From Albidovulum denitrificans (GTDB lineage Bacteria; Pseudomonadota; Alphaproteobacteria; Rhodobacterales; Rhodobacteraceae), in assembly GCF_002973535.1 (NCBI RefSeq), contig NZ_PVEP01000004.1, positions 69,501 to 133,500 on the forward strand: a stretch of 64,000 nucleotides of DNA, written 5' to 3'. Shown here piece after piece: positions 52,729-62,240 of this stretch; positions within the stretch are counted from its first letter, which is position 1; each line of letters starts with the position of its first letter. The notes below the pieces were generated by a model. That model was not told where the DNA came from and did no database searches. It worked only from the letters and a program-made list of their open reading frames with translations. The position numbers were made by a program, and so were the translations under genes.

Positions 52729-53530
52729 CCTGAGCCGTCCCGCCGGTCCACGGATCGTTGCCATCGCCAACCAGAAGGGCGGTGTCGGCAAGACGACCAC
52801 GGCCATCAACCTCGCGGCGTCGCTGGCCGAACAGGGGCAGAAGGTCCTGCTTGTCGATCTCGACCCGCAAGGCAACGCCTCGACCGGCCTCGGGGTGGAG
52901 CCGTCAGAGCGTGAAAAGACGACCTATGACCTTCTGATCGAAGATGCCCCGATCTCTGACGTCGTGCGGAAAACAACGACCGAAGGCGTCTGGATCTGTC
53001 CCGCGACGACCGACCTGTCTTCCGCCGACATCGCGCTTTTTTCCAATGAAAAGAGAAGCTTCCTTCTGCACGACGCGCTGCGGCAGCAGGACATCGACAG
53101 CTATGGCTTCGATTATGTCCTGATCGACTGCCCGCCCTCGCTCAGCCTGCTGACCGTCAACGCGATGGTCGCCGCCGATTCGGTCCTCGTGCCGCTTCAG
53201 GCAGAGTTCTACGCGCTCGAAGGCCTGTCGCAGCTGATGCTGACGATTCGCGACGTGCGGCAGGCGGCGAACAAGGATCTGCGGATCGAGGGTGTCGTGC
53301 TGACCATGTACGACACCCGCAACAACCTGTCGCAGCAGGTGGAGGATGACGCCCGCGACAATCTCGGGGATCTCGTCTTCCGCACCCGCATTCCGCGCAA
53401 TGTCCGGCTAAGCGAGGCGCCGTCTTTCTCGGTGCCGGTTCTCGCCTATGATACGCTGTCGCGGGGCAGCGCGGCCTACCGCGCGCTGGCGCAGGAATTG
53501 CTGCAACGGCATGAAAAACTGAAAGCATAA
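52721..53530 (+). CDS. parA: Chromosome partitioning ATPase ParA
   Basis: A 269-aa deviant-Walker ATPase that moves ParB-parS complexes. KGGVGKTT is at residues 19-26, DLDPQGNAS and [16 protein letters not shown] follow as the A' and B motifs. The GTG at 52721 with CGGAGA eight bases upstream was chosen over the in-frame ATG at 52637 inside rsmG, which gives a non-conserved arginine-rich extension. Confidence 0.96.
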   Translation: MNDLSRPAGPRIVAIANQKGGVGKTTTAINLAASLAEQGQKVLLVDLDPQGNASTGLGVEPSEREKTTYDLLIEDAPISDVVRKTTTEGVWICPATTDLSSADIALFSNEKRSFLLHDALRQQDIDSYGFDYVLIDCPPSLSLLTVNAMVAADSVLVPLQAEFYALEGLSQLMLTIRDVRQAANKDLRIEGVVLTMYDTRNNLSQQVEDDARDNLGDLVFRTRIPRNVRLSEAPSFSVPVLAYDTLSRGSAAYRALAQELLQRHEKLKA

Positions 53531-53542
53531 GGGGGGCAGGGC

Positions 53543-54433
53543 ATGTCGGACAAACGGATGGAGCGGCGCGGTCTGGGGCGGGGCCTTTCTGCACTGATGG
53601 CGGATGTGGCGCAGCCCGCGACCGAAACGCCCGACGCGCCCCGGCGCCCTGACATGCGCGTCCCGATCGAACGGGTTGAACCGAATCCCAACCAGCCGCG
53701 CCGCGATTTCGCCGAGGATGCGCTGGCCGAGCTTGCCGATTCGATCCGCGAGAAGGGCATCATCCAGCCCCTGATTGTTCGTAATAACCCAAGAAAATCA
53801 GATAGTTATGAGATTGTCGCGGGTGAACGACGCTGGCGTGCCGCGCAGATGGCCCAGCTGCATGAAGTGCCGGTTCTTATCCGTGAGTTCGACGATACCG
53901 AGGTCCTCGAAATCGCGATCATCGAGAATATCCAGCGTGCCGACCTGAACCCGGTCGAAGAGGCGATGGGCTACCGTCAGCTTATGGACCGTTTCGGCCA
54001 CACGCAGGAAAAACTGGCCGCGGCGCTGTCGAAAAGCCGCAGCTACATCGCCAACCTTCTCCGGCTTCTCTCTCTGCCCGCCGATGTCCAGACCTGGCTG
54101 CGCGAAGGCAAGCTGACCGCCGGTCATGCCCGCGCGTTGATCACCTCCGACGATCCGACGGCCCTGGCCCGCCATGTGATCGCGCGCGGTCTGTCGGTGC
54201 GCGAGACGGAGCAGCTGGCGCGCAAGGACAAGGGTGCCACGCGCGACGCCGCGCCGCGTCGGCGGTCGGAAAAGGACGCCGACACGCGCGTTCTGGAACA
54301 GGACCTGTCCGCCAATCTCGGCATGGCGGTGGTGATCGACCATCAGGGCCACGATGGCGGTCGGCTGACGATTTCCTACAAGACGCTCGAACAGTTGGAT
54401 GAGCTCTGTCAGCTTCTGGCGGGCGGGCGTTAA
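53543..54433 (+). CDS. parB: Chromosome partitioning protein ParB
   Basis: A 296-aa CTP-dependent clamp that loads at parS. The N terminus RRGLGRGLSALM binds ParA, the CTP pocket is GERRWRA (94-100) with ENIQR (128-132), the helix-turn-helix KLAAALSKSRSYIANLLRLL reads parS, and a C-terminal dimerisation domain follows. A cluster of AT-rich codons around 53780-53815 departs from the local codon use. It overlaps the converging DUF454 gene by 4 bases. Confidence 0.96.
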   Translation: MSDKRMERRGLGRGLSALMADVAQPATETPDAPRRPDMRVPIERVEPNPNQPRRDFAEDALAELADSIREKGIIQPLIVRNNPRKSDSYEIVAGERRWRAAQMAQLHEVPVLIREFDDTEVLEIAIIENIQRADLNPVEEAMGYRQLMDRFGHTQEKLAAALSKSRSYIANLLRLLSLPADVQTWLREGKLTAGHARALITSDDPTALARHVIARGLSVRETEQLARKDKGATRDAAPRRRSEKDADTRVLEQDLSANLGMAVVIDHQGHDGGRLTISYKTLEQLDELCQLLAGGR

Positions 54434-54786
54434 GCGTCCGGCCGCGACCAGATGAAAACCGCGACGCCCAGCAGGCAGGCCGCCTGAACCGTCAGGACAA
54501 GCGGGCCGAATCCGAACAGGATCGCCAGAAGGAAGCTGCCGATGAGTGAGGCGGACGCAACCCATTTCGCCCGTCTGCTGATCGCGCCACGCTCATTCCA
54601 GTTTACGATCTGCGGCCCGAAGATCCGGTGCGACAAAAGCCAGCCGTGCAACCGTTCCGAGGTGTTGGCGAAGCAAAGTGCCGCCAGCAGCACGAAAGGC
54701 ACCGTCGGCAGAAGCGGCAGGAAAAGCCCGATGGCCCCGAGCGCGAGGGAAATCAGGCCGATCGCTATCAGGACGCCCCGGATCAC
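54430..54786 (-). CDS. YbaN family (DUF454) membrane protein
   Basis: A 118-aa inner-membrane protein with hydrophobic stretches at about residues 3-40 (LGAIGLFLPLLPTVPFVLLAA is the conserved core) and 80-112. Function unknown. It starts with GTG overlapping the hemW stop (GTGA). Confidence 0.87.
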   Translation of the reverse strand: MIRGVLIAIGLISLALGAIGLFLPLLPTVPFVLLAALCFANTSERLHGWLLSHRIFGPQIVNWNERGAISRRAKWVASASLIGSFLLAILFGFGPLVLTVQAACLLGVAVFIWSRPDA

Positions 54787-55937
54787 GCGACAATCTCCCG
54801 CAGGATCGCGTTCAGGACGATCCGCCCGCTGGCGGTGGCGGCGATCCTGTCGCGGCTGCGGCCCAGCAGACCCATATCCTCAAGCCGCCTGATGGCTTCC
54901 ATGTCCAGCGGCTTGCCCGCCAGCGCCTCATAACGCCGCAAATCCGCCCCCTCACGCAGCCGCATCGCCATGAGGATATATTCCGTCGCGCAATCCTCAC
55001 CCGAAAGGGCCGTGCGGGGAAGCTCCCCATTCCCGCGTTTTTGCACGGAATCGAGCCACATTTGCGGGCTGCGCGGCGCTTCCGTCGCAAAGCGCTGCCC
55101 GGCCAGCGTCAGGCGGCCATGGGCGCCGGGGCCGATGCCGATGTAGTCTCCATAGCGCCAGTAAATCACGTTGTGACGGCTTTCCGCGCCGTCGCGCGCG
55201 TGGTTCGATACCTCGTAGGCGGGCATCCCGGCGGTATCCAGAACCTCTTGCGTCAGCTCGTACATATCGGCGGCGATGTCATCCTCTGGCAGGCCCTTCA
55301 GCCCGCCCGCGGCGTGGCGGGCGCCAAAGGCGGTGCCGTCCTCGATCGTCAATTGGTAAAGCGACAGGTGATCGACCGCCATCGCGGCGGCTTCGGCCAG
55401 TTCGCGCCGCCAATCGTCAAGCGCCTGATGCTGGCGCGCATAGATCAGGTCGAAACTCACGCGCCCAAAACAGTCCCGCGCGATGTCGAAGGCCCGCCGC
55501 GCTTCGGCCACGCTGTGCAACCGGCCAAGACGGCGCAGATCTTCATCGTTCAGCGCCTGGATACCCATGGAGATCCGGTTGACCCCGGCGGCGGAATATC
55601 CACGAAAGCGCCCGGAATCGACACTGTTCGGGTTCGCCTCAAGCGTCACCTCAAGGTCATTCGCCCGCGGCCAGAGACGCCGCACCTCATCCAGGATCGC
55701 CGCGACCAGATCGGGCTGCATCAGCGAAGGCGTGCCGCCGCCGAAAAACACCGAGGATAGCACCCGCCCCCCGGTTTCCACCGCCGACCGGCGGAGTTCG
55801 GAAAGATAGGCGTCGCGCCACGCGGCCTGATCGACCGAGGCCACGACATGGCTGTTGAAATCGCAATAGGGGCATTTGGAGGCGCAGAAGGGCCAGTGCA
55901 GGTAAAGACCGAAACCGCCCTGCTGCCAGTCGTCCAT
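54783..55937 (-). CDS. hemW: HemW-like radical SAM protein
   Basis: A 384-aa radical SAM protein of the HemW (formerly HemN-like) type, a heme chaperone or insertion protein, not a coproporphyrinogen oxidase. The cluster motif is FCASKCPYC (Cys18, Cys22, Cys25), followed by FFGGGTPSLM and GVNRISMGIQALND. It lacks the extra N-terminal region of true HemN. Confidence 0.93.
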   Translation of the reverse strand: MDDWQQGGFGLYLHWPFCASKCPYCDFNSHVVASVDQAAWRDAYLSELRRSAVETGGRVLSSVFFGGGTPSLMQPDLVAAILDEVRRLWPRANDLEVTLEANPNSVDSGRFRGYSAAGVNRISMGIQALNDEDLRRLGRLHSVAEARRAFDIARDCFGRVSFDLIYARQHQALDDWRRELAEAAAMAVDHLSLYQLTIEDGTAFGARHAAGGLKGLPEDDIAADMYELTQEVLDTAGMPAYEVSNHARDGAESRHNVIYWRYGDYIGIGPGAHGRLTLAGQRFATEAPRSPQMWLDSVQKRGNGELPRTALSGEDCATEYILMAMRLREGADLRRYEALAGKPLDMEAIRRLEDMGLLGRSRDRIAATASGRIVLNAILREIVA

Positions 55938-55942
55938 GATGC

Positions 55943-56317
55943 TCAGCCCTTGAAGGCCGTCACTTCGACCTCAACCTTCATCTCAGGCCGGATCAGCCCG
56001 GCGATGACCATGGTTGCCGCTGGCCGCACCTCACCCAGCGCGTCGCCCAGCACCGGAACCAGCGCCTCGACCAGCGCGGCGTCGGTCACGGTGTATTGCA
56101 CCCGGACGATGTCGGCCATCGTGAACCCGGCTTCCTCCAGCACCCGCCCGATGGTCGCAAAGCAGTTCCGGGCCTGATCCGCGATGTCCCCCGGCATCTC
56201 CATCGTGGCGTAGTCATAGCCGGTCACGCCGGAGACAAAGCACCAGCCGCCCTTCACCACCGCACGGCTGTAGCCCATGGTCTTTTCGAAAGGCGACCCG
56301 GTCGAGATTCGCTTCAT
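55943..56317 (-). CDS. RidA family protein
   Basis: A 124-aa YjgF/YER057c/UK114 family protein. RidA hydrolyses reactive enamine/imine intermediates; here the usual Arg position lies in VRPAATMVIAGL, so deaminase activity is plausible. Its start overlaps the rdgB stop by 4 bases; it ends 5 bases before hemW begins. Confidence 0.9.
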   Translation of the reverse strand: MKRISTGSPFEKTMGYSRAVVKGGWCFVSGVTGYDYATMEMPGDIADQARNCFATIGRVLEEAGFTMADIVRVQYTVTDAALVEALVPVLGDALGEVRPAATMVIAGLIRPEMKVEVEVTAFKG

Positions 56318-56931
56318 GCGCCGCTTCCTTCAAAACAGGCCACCAGCTTGCGGAACGCATCGGCCCGGTGGCTGATCCGGTTCTTTTCGTCGGTATCCAT
56401 CTCGGCGAAGGTGATGTCATAGCCGTCGGGCTGGAACATCGGGTCATAGCCATGCCCCTGGCGCCCGCGCATCGGCCAGACGACCTGCCCTTCGACCTTG
56501 CCCTCGAACACCTCGTCATGCCCGTCGGGCCAGGCCAGTACCATCGTGGCGCGGAAGCGGGCGGTGCGGGGGTAGGGCGCGTTCGCGGCCTCAAGTTCAT
56601 CCCACGTCCGGGTCATGGCCTGCACGAAATCACGGCCCGTGGGCGTAAAGGCCCAGTCGGCGGTGTAAACGCCGGGCGCGCCGCCCAGGCCATCGACCTC
56701 GATCCCACTGTCATCGGCCAGCGCCGGAAGGCCCGTGGCCTTGACCGCCGCGTGGGCCTTGATCCGGGCATTGCCGATGAAGGTCGTCTCGGTCTCTTCG
56801 GGTTCATCCAGCCCCATTTCGGCGGCGCCGACACAGTCGATGCCGTAGGGTTGCAACAGCGAGGCGATCTCTTCCAGCTTCCCGGCATTATGGGTCGCCA
56901 CCAGAAGCCGCTTGTCTGCAAAGACCCTCAT
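56314..56931 (-). CDS. rdgB: RdgB/HAM1 non-canonical purine NTP pyrophosphatase
   Basis: A 205-aa house-cleaning enzyme hydrolysing ITP, dITP and [15 protein letters not shown] is the phosphate-binding start, [18 protein letters not shown] holds the catalytic Asp, and [12 protein letters not shown] and [11 protein letters not shown] follow. Overlaps rph by 4 bases. Confidence 0.96.
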   Translation of the reverse strand: MRVFADKRLLVATHNAGKLEEIASLLQPYGIDCVGAAEMGLDEPEETETTFIGNARIKAHAAVKATGLPALADDSGIEVDGLGGAPGVYTADWAFTPTGRDFVQAMTRTWDELEAANAPYPRTARFRATMVLAWPDGHDEVFEGKVEGQVVWPMRGRQGHGYDPMFQPDGYDITFAEMDTDEKNRISHRADAFRKLVACFEGSGA

Positions 56932-57641
56932 GCAACCGCCGCCTTTTGCGCCTCGACCAGGTCCGCCACGCCCGCTTCGGCAAGGTCGAGCAGTTTTGTC
57001 ATCTCCTCGCGTGAAAATGTCGCGCCCTCGGCCGACATCTGCACCTCGATCAGCCGCTTGCGGCCGGTGAGGATGAAATTGCCGTCGGTACCCGCCTCGC
57101 TGTCCTCGGCATAGTCGAGGTCCAGCACCGGCTGCCCGGCATAGATGCCGCAGGAAACGGCGGCGACATGGTCGACGATCGGGTCAGAGGTCACCGCGCC
57201 CGCCTTCAGAAGCTTGTTCACCGCCAGCCGCAGCGCGACCCAGCCCCCGGTTATCGAGGCGCAGCGGGTGCCGCCGTCGGCCTGGATCACGTCGCAATCG
57301 ACGACGATCTGGCGTTCGCCCAACGCCACCCGGTCCACGCCCGCGCGCAGGGCGCGACCGATAAGGCGTTGAATTTCCTGCGTTCTGCCGGATTGCTTGC
57401 CTGCCGCGGCCTCGCGCCGGTTGCGGGTGTTGGTGGCGCGCGGCAGCATCCCGTATTCCGCCGTCACCCAGCCAAGGCCAGAGCCCTTGAGGAAGGACGG
57501 TGCCTTGTCCTCGATCGTCGCGGTGCAAAGCACATGCGTGTCGCCGCAGCGGATCAGGCACGAGCCCTCGGCATGTTTGGTCACGCCGGTTTCAATGAAG
57601 ATCGGGCGCATCTGTTCCAGGGTCCGGCCGGAGGGTCGCAT
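56928..57641 (-). CDS. rph: Ribonuclease PH
   Basis: A 237-aa phosphorolytic exoribonuclease that trims tRNA 3' ends. [13 protein letters not shown] at the N terminus, [33 protein letters not shown] (phosphate-binding) and [12 protein letters not shown] are diagnostic. The start at 57641 matches the family; the frame continues to 57671. Divergent from hrcA. Confidence 0.96.
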   Translation of the reverse strand: MRPSGRTLEQMRPIFIETGVTKHAEGSCLIRCGDTHVLCTATIEDKAPSFLKGSGLGWVTAEYGMLPRATNTRNRREAAAGKQSGRTQEIQRLIGRALRAGVDRVALGERQIVVDCDVIQADGGTRCASITGGWVALRLAVNKLLKAGAVTSDPIVDHVAAVSCGIYAGQPVLDLDYAEDSEAGTDGNFILTGRKRLIEVQMSAEGATFSREEMTKLLDLAEAGVADLVEAQKAAVA

Positions 57642-57758
57642 GTCAGGTCCTTTCGGTTGTTCCGGCGCCAATTACAGGCCCGCCCGCAGCAGGCGCAACC
57701 CCGATTGACCTTCGGCGGGCTGGCTCTTTAACTGGGCGGACCCCATATTTCGAAGGCG

Positions 57759-58829
57759 ATGACCGAAGACAGATCGAAAATCCTGAACGAAATGAACGCG
57801 CGGTCGCGCGAGGTGTTTCGTCGCGTCGTGGAAAGCTACCTCGATACGGGGGAGCCGGTAGGCTCGCGCACCCTGACCCGGACGCTAAGCGAAAGCGTGT
57901 CCGCCGCGACGGTGCGCAACGTGATGCAGGATCTCGAATACCTCGGCCTGCTTGACAGTCCGCACACCTCGGCGGGGCGGGTGCCGACGCAGCTTGGCCT
58001 CAGGATGTTCGTCGACGGGCTGATGGAGGTCAGCTCCGTCTCGCTTCAGGACCGCGAGGCGATCGAGGCGACGACGGGGAACAGCGAATCCGGTGTCGCG
58101 GGGCTTCTCGACCGGGTCGGGCTGGCGCTGTCGGGGATCACCCATGGGGCGAGCCTTGTTCTGACGCCCAAGCATGAGGCGCCGATTCGCCATATCGAAT
58201 TCGTCAGCCTTGGGACCGACCGGGCGCTTGTGGTGCTGGTCTTCGCCGACGGTCATGTGGAAAACCGCGTCTTCGTGCCGCCGCTGGGCCATACGCCCTC
58301 GGCCATGCGCGAGGCGGGGAACTTCCTCAACGCCCTGGCCGAAGGGCGCACGATTTCGGAACTTCACGCCCATATCTCGCGCGAGATTACCCGCCGTCGG
58401 CAGGAGTTGGACACCGCCGCGCGGGACCTTGTCGAACGCGGGCTGGCGGTCTGGAGCGGCGGCGGCGAACAGACGGAACGATTGATCGTCCGCGGCCGGG
58501 CGAACCTTCTCGACCAGACGGATGAGGCCGATCTGGACCGGATTCGCGTCCTCTTCGACGACCTCGAGCGCAAGCGCGACATCGCCGAATTCCTCGAACT
58601 GGCGGAGTCGGGCGAAGGGGTGCGCATTTTCATTGGGTCAGAGAACAAACTTTTCTCACTTTCGGGTTCCTCTCTGGTGGTCTCTCCCTATATGAACGCT
58701 GACCGTAAGATCATCGGCGCCGTGGGCGTCATCGGTCCGACGCGTCTGAATTACGGGCGTATCGTGCCGATCGTCGATTACACCGCGCAGCTTGTCGGGC
58801 GGCTACTGTCCGGGGAGCGTAAGGGATAG
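57759..58829 (+). CDS. hrcA: Heat-inducible transcription repressor HrcA
   Basis: A 356-aa repressor of the CIRCE regulon (groESL). The N-terminal winged helix contains LDTGEPVGSRTLTRTL and SAATVRNVMQDLEYLGLLDSPHTSAGRVPT, given here as its two conserved halves; a GAF-like region and the FIGSENKLFSLSGSSLVVSPY block follow. No CIRCE element lies in this window. grpE is 3 bases downstream. Confidence 0.95.
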   Translation: MTEDRSKILNEMNARSREVFRRVVESYLDTGEPVGSRTLTRTLSESVSAATVRNVMQDLEYLGLLDSPHTSAGRVPTQLGLRMFVDGLMEVSSVSLQDREAIEATTGNSESGVAGLLDRVGLALSGITHGASLVLTPKHEAPIRHIEFVSLGTDRALVVLVFADGHVENRVFVPPLGHTPSAMREAGNFLNALAEGRTISELHAHISREITRRRQELDTAARDLVERGLAVWSGGGEQTERLIVRGRANLLDQTDEADLDRIRVLFDDLERKRDIAEFLELAESGEGVRIFIGSENKLFSLSGSSLVVSPYMNADRKIIGAVGVIGPTRLNYGRIVPIVDYTAQLVGRLLSGERKG

Positions 58830-58832
58830 ACC

Positions 58833-59381
58833 ATGAGTGAGATGAAGAAAGATGAGATTGCCGAAGATCAGGCCATGATCGGGGATGAGGATCTGGCGCT
58901 GGACGATGGCCTGGCCGAGATCGAAGCGCTGCGCGCCGAGCGTGACGATATGCGCGACCGTTTCATGCGCGCCCTGGCGGACGCGGAAAACATCCGCAAG
59001 CGGGGCGAACGTGACCGGCGCGAGGCGGAACAATATGGCGGATCGAAACTCGCCCGCGACCTGCTGCCGGTCTACGACAACCTCAAGCGCGCGCTCGATC
59101 ATGTGACGGAAGGTCAGCATGAGGCGTCAAAGGGCCTGATCGAGGGGGTCGAGCTGACGATGAAGGAACTGATCTCCGTCCTTGGCAAGCACGGCGTTCA
59201 GCCGGTCGCGCCCGCGGTGGGCGACGCTTTCGATCCGCAGATGCATCAGGCGATGTTCGAGGCGCCGGTGCCTGGCACCAAGGCGGGCGACATCATTCAG
59301 GTGATGACCGAAGGTTTCATGTTGCACGACCGCCTTTTGCGCCCGGCGCAGGTTGGGGTCAGCTCGACGCCGAAGTCCTGA
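58833..59381 (+). CDS. grpE: Nucleotide exchange factor GrpE
   Basis: A 182-aa DnaK co-chaperone. A long coiled coil (residues ~25-75, ALADAENIRKRGERDR) leads to the C-terminal beta wing with FDPQMHQAMFE and GDIIQVMTEGFMLHDRLLRPAQV. Co-transcribed with hrcA. Confidence 0.95.
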   Translation: MSEMKKDEIAEDQAMIGDEDLALDDGLAEIEALRAERDDMRDRFMRALADAENIRKRGERDRREAEQYGGSKLARDLLPVYDNLKRALDHVTEGQHEASKGLIEGVELTMKELISVLGKHGVQPVAPAVGDAFDPQMHQAMFEAPVPGTKAGDIIQVMTEGFMLHDRLLRPAQVGVSSTPKS

Positions 59382-59395
59382 TCTTCGGGGCGGAA

Positions 59396-59418
59396 GCGGG
59401 GGGTTTCACACCCCCCGC
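59396..59418. terminator. Hairpin between converging grpE and mutS
   Basis: GCGGGGGGT and ACCCCCCGC pair over 9 bases around TTCAC. It sits between two converging genes and could end transcription from both; no T-run follows on either strand. Confidence 0.5.
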
Positions 59419-59450
59419 GCCCCCCGTGGAGTATTTTCACAACGAAGAAG

Positions 59451-62096
59451 TCAGGTGCCGAGCCTGGTCTTGAGGTCGTAGAGCGCGTTCAGGGCCTCGA
59501 TCGGGGTCATTTCGTCCGGGTGGATCGCGTTCAGCGCCTCTTCGAGGTCTGATTGCCGAGATGCGGCCTTTGGCGCCGCAACGGGGGCGGCGTTGAACAG
59601 GGGCAGGTCGTCGATCAGCGTGTGTTTGCGCGTGCCGCCCTCCCGTTCGCCCTTTTCCAGCGCTTCCAGCACGACCTTCGCACGTTCGACGACCGCCGGG
59701 GGCAGGCCTGCAAGGCGGGCGACCTGCACGCCATAGCTGCGGTCGGCGGCGCCCTTCCTGACCTCATGCAGGAAGATGACCTCCCCTTCCCATTCCTTGA
59801 CGGTGACGGTCGCGTTCTCGACGCCCGGCAGCTTGGCCGACAACGCGGTCATTTCGTGGTAATGGGTGGCGAACAGTGCGCGGCAGCGGTTGACGTCGTG
59901 CAGGTGTTCCAGCGTCGCCCAGGCGATCGAGAGGCCGTCATAGGTCGCCGTGCCGCGCCCGATTTCGTCCAGGATCACCAGGGCGCGGTCGTCGGCCTGA
60001 TTGAGGATGGCGGCGGTTTCGACCATCTCGACCATGAAGGTGGATCGCCCGCGCGCCAGATCGTCGGCGGCGCCGACGCGGCTGAAAAGCTGGCCGACAA
60101 TGCCGATATGGGCGGCGCGGGCGGGGACGAAGCTTCCGGCCTGGGCAAGCAGCGCGATCAGCGCGTTCTGGCGCAGGAAGGTGGACTTGCCGGCCATGTT
60201 CGGCCCGGTCAGCAGCCAGATCGCGGGGGTGTCGCCGTCGGTCAGTGCGCAATCGTTTTCGACAAAGCTTTCGCCGCTGCGTTTCAGGGCGCGTTCGACG
60301 ACCGGGTGGCGGCCGCCTTCGATCATGAAGGCGCGGCTGTCGTCGACTTTCGGTTCAACCCAGTCATCGGTGCGGGCGAGGTCGGCGAAAGCGGCGAACA
60401 GGTCGATCTCCGCCAGTGCGCGGGCGGCGTCGGAGATCAGGGCGGCGGCGTCGAGGATGGTGGCTTTCAGGCCGTCATAGAGCCGCTTTTCAATCTCAAG
60501 CGCGCGGTTCCCGGCGTTGAGGATCCTTGTCTCCATCTCGGACAGGTCCACCGTGGTGAAGCGGACCTGATTGGCGGTGGTCTGGCGGTGGATGAAGGCT
60601 TCGCTCAGCGGGGCGGAGAGCATCTTTTCCGCGTGGGTCGCGGTGGTTTCGATGAAATAGCCCAGCACGTTATTGTGCTTGATCTTCAGGCTCTGGATGC
60701 CGGTGCGCTCGATATAGTCGGCCTGCATCCGGGCGATGACGCCGCGCCCTTCGTCGCGAAGCTGGCGCGCCTCATCCAGGTCGGCGTCATGGCCGGGGGC
60801 GATGAAGCCGCCGTCGCGGATCAGAAGCGGCGGTTCGGCGACCAGCGCACGGGTGAGAAGCCCGACCAGATCGTCAAAGCCGGTCATGGCGCGGGCGGCA
60901 CGGGTGGTCTTTTCGGGCTGGCCGGAGGAGAGGCGGGCGGCGAGCGTGCCGGCCTGTTCAAGCCCCGCGCGGATCGCGACAAGGTCGCGTGGCCCGCCGC
61001 GGTCCAGCGACAGGCGCGACAGGGCGCGGTCGATGTCGGGGACCTTGCGCAGATCGGCGCGCAGCGTTTCGGTCAGCGCGGTATCCCCGGCGAAGGCGCG
61101 GACCGCCGCAAGCCGGGCGCGGATCTCGGCCAGGTCGCGGGAGGGGGCGGACAGGCGGCGGTCGAGAAGCCGGGCGCCGCCAGCCGTCACCGTCCGGTCT
61201 ACCGCCGCGATCAGCGATCCCTCACGCCCGCCGGAGAGCGCGCGGGTAATTTCAAGGTTGCGCCGGGTCGCGGCGTCCATGGTCAGCGCGCCGCCCGCCA
61301 CCTCTTTCGCGGGCGGACGGAGGAGAGGCAGACGCCCGCGCTGCGTCAGGTCGAGGTAATCGAGGATCGCGCCAACGGCGGAGACATCGGCACGGTCGAA
61401 GGCGCCGAAGGCCTCGACCGTCGCCACGCCGAACTGCGCCAGCAACCGCTTTTCCGCGCCGGTGCTGTCAAAGCTTGACCGGGCCAGCGGCGTCAGGGCG
61501 ACGCGCTGGTCGTCGGCGACGGGCTCAACCTCGGAAAACCGTGTCTCTGCCACCAGAATCTCGCTCGGCGCCAGCCGTGCAAGTTCCGGTCCCAGCCGCG
61601 CCAGCGGGCAGGTCATCACCCGCAATTCGCCGGTGGAAATATCGGCCCAGGCCAGCGACGCCTCATCCCGCACCTCGGCCCAGGCAGCGAGGAAATTGTG
61701 CCGCCGCGCCTCAAGCAGGGTGTCCTCGGTCAGCGTGCCGGGCGTGACCAGCCGCACCACGTCGCGCGCGACGACGGATTTCGACCCGCGCTTCTTCGCT
61801 TCGGCCGGGTCCTCCATCTGCTCGGCGATGGCGACGCGAAAGCCCTTGCGGATCAGGGTCAGCAGATAGCCCTCGGCGGCATGGACCGGGACGCCGCACA
61901 TGGCGATATCTTCGCCCAGATGCTTGCCGCGTTTGGTCAGCGCGATGTCGAGCGCCGCCGCCGCCGCCTCGGCATCGTCAAAGAACATCTCATAGAAATC
62001 GCCCATCCGGTAGAAGAGGAGCGCGTCGGAATAGCGCCCCTTGATCTCCAGATATTGCGCCATCATCGGCGTCACATTGCCGTCACTTGTGTCCAC
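59451..62096 (-). CDS. mutS: DNA mismatch repair protein MutS
   Basis: An 881-aa mismatch sensor. The mismatch-reading loop is GDFYEMF (about residue 32), and the ATPase has Walker [11 protein letters not shown] (about 628), [14 protein letters not shown] and the helix-turn-helix end region. The C-terminal tail ([19 protein letters not shown]) is the beta/tetramer segment. Monocistronic, divergent from the malic enzyme gene. Confidence 0.97.
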   Translation of the reverse strand: MDTSDGNVTPMMAQYLEIKGRYSDALLFYRMGDFYEMFFDDAEAAAAALDIALTKRGKHLGEDIAMCGVPVHAAEGYLLTLIRKGFRVAIAEQMEDPAEAKKRGSKSVVARDVVRLVTPGTLTEDTLLEARRHNFLAAWAEVRDEASLAWADISTGELRVMTCPLARLGPELARLAPSEILVAETRFSEVEPVADDQRVALTPLARSSFDSTGAEKRLLAQFGVATVEAFGAFDRADVSAVGAILDYLDLTQRGRLPLLRPPAKEVAGGALTMDAATRRNLEITRALSGGREGSLIAAVDRTVTAGGARLLDRRLSAPSRDLAEIRARLAAVRAFAGDTALTETLRADLRKVPDIDRALSRLSLDRGGPRDLVAIRAGLEQAGTLAARLSSGQPEKTTRAARAMTGFDDLVGLLTRALVAEPPLLIRDGGFIAPGHDADLDEARQLRDEGRGVIARMQADYIERTGIQSLKIKHNNVLGYFIETTATHAEKMLSAPLSEAFIHRQTTANQVRFTTVDLSEMETRILNAGNRALEIEKRLYDGLKATILDAAALISDAARALAEIDLFAAFADLARTDDWVEPKVDDSRAFMIEGGRHPVVERALKRSGESFVENDCALTDGDTPAIWLLTGPNMAGKSTFLRQNALIALLAQAGSFVPARAAHIGIVGQLFSRVGAADDLARGRSTFMVEMVETAAILNQADDRALVILDEIGRGTATYDGLSIAWATLEHLHDVNRCRALFATHYHEMTALSAKLPGVENATVTVKEWEGEVIFLHEVRKGAADRSYGVQVARLAGLPPAVVERAKVVLEALEKGEREGGTRKHTLIDDLPLFNAAPVAAPKAASRQSDLEEALNAIHPDEMTPIEALNALYDLKTRLGT

Positions 62097-62184
62097 GCTG
62101 TCCCCCGGTTTCCGGCGGAGCCTACAGAAGCGGGCAGGGGCGGAAAAGCCGAAATGATGTTGGCGTTAACGACCCATTGCGGCG

Positions 62185-62213
62185 TTGTGACGCGCCGCGC
62201 CGGGCGCTATGAC
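62185..62213 (+). promoter_or_regulatory. Possible malic enzyme promoter
   Basis: TTGTGA and TATGAC with a 17-base spacer, ending 27 bases before the start codon. Moderate match only. Confidence 0.3.
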
Positions 62214-62240
62214 TGCGGGACTCAGGAGGAAAATCGGCCC

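Noticed and set aside
57741-57750. Heat-shock sigma-32-like -10 box (CCCCATAT) before hrcA
   Set aside because: No -35 box at a workable distance, and a start point here would nearly coincide with the hrcA start codon.
59553-61478. 641-aa open frame antisense to mutS
   Set aside because: Shadow of mutS; glycine- and valine-rich low-complexity translation without any domain.
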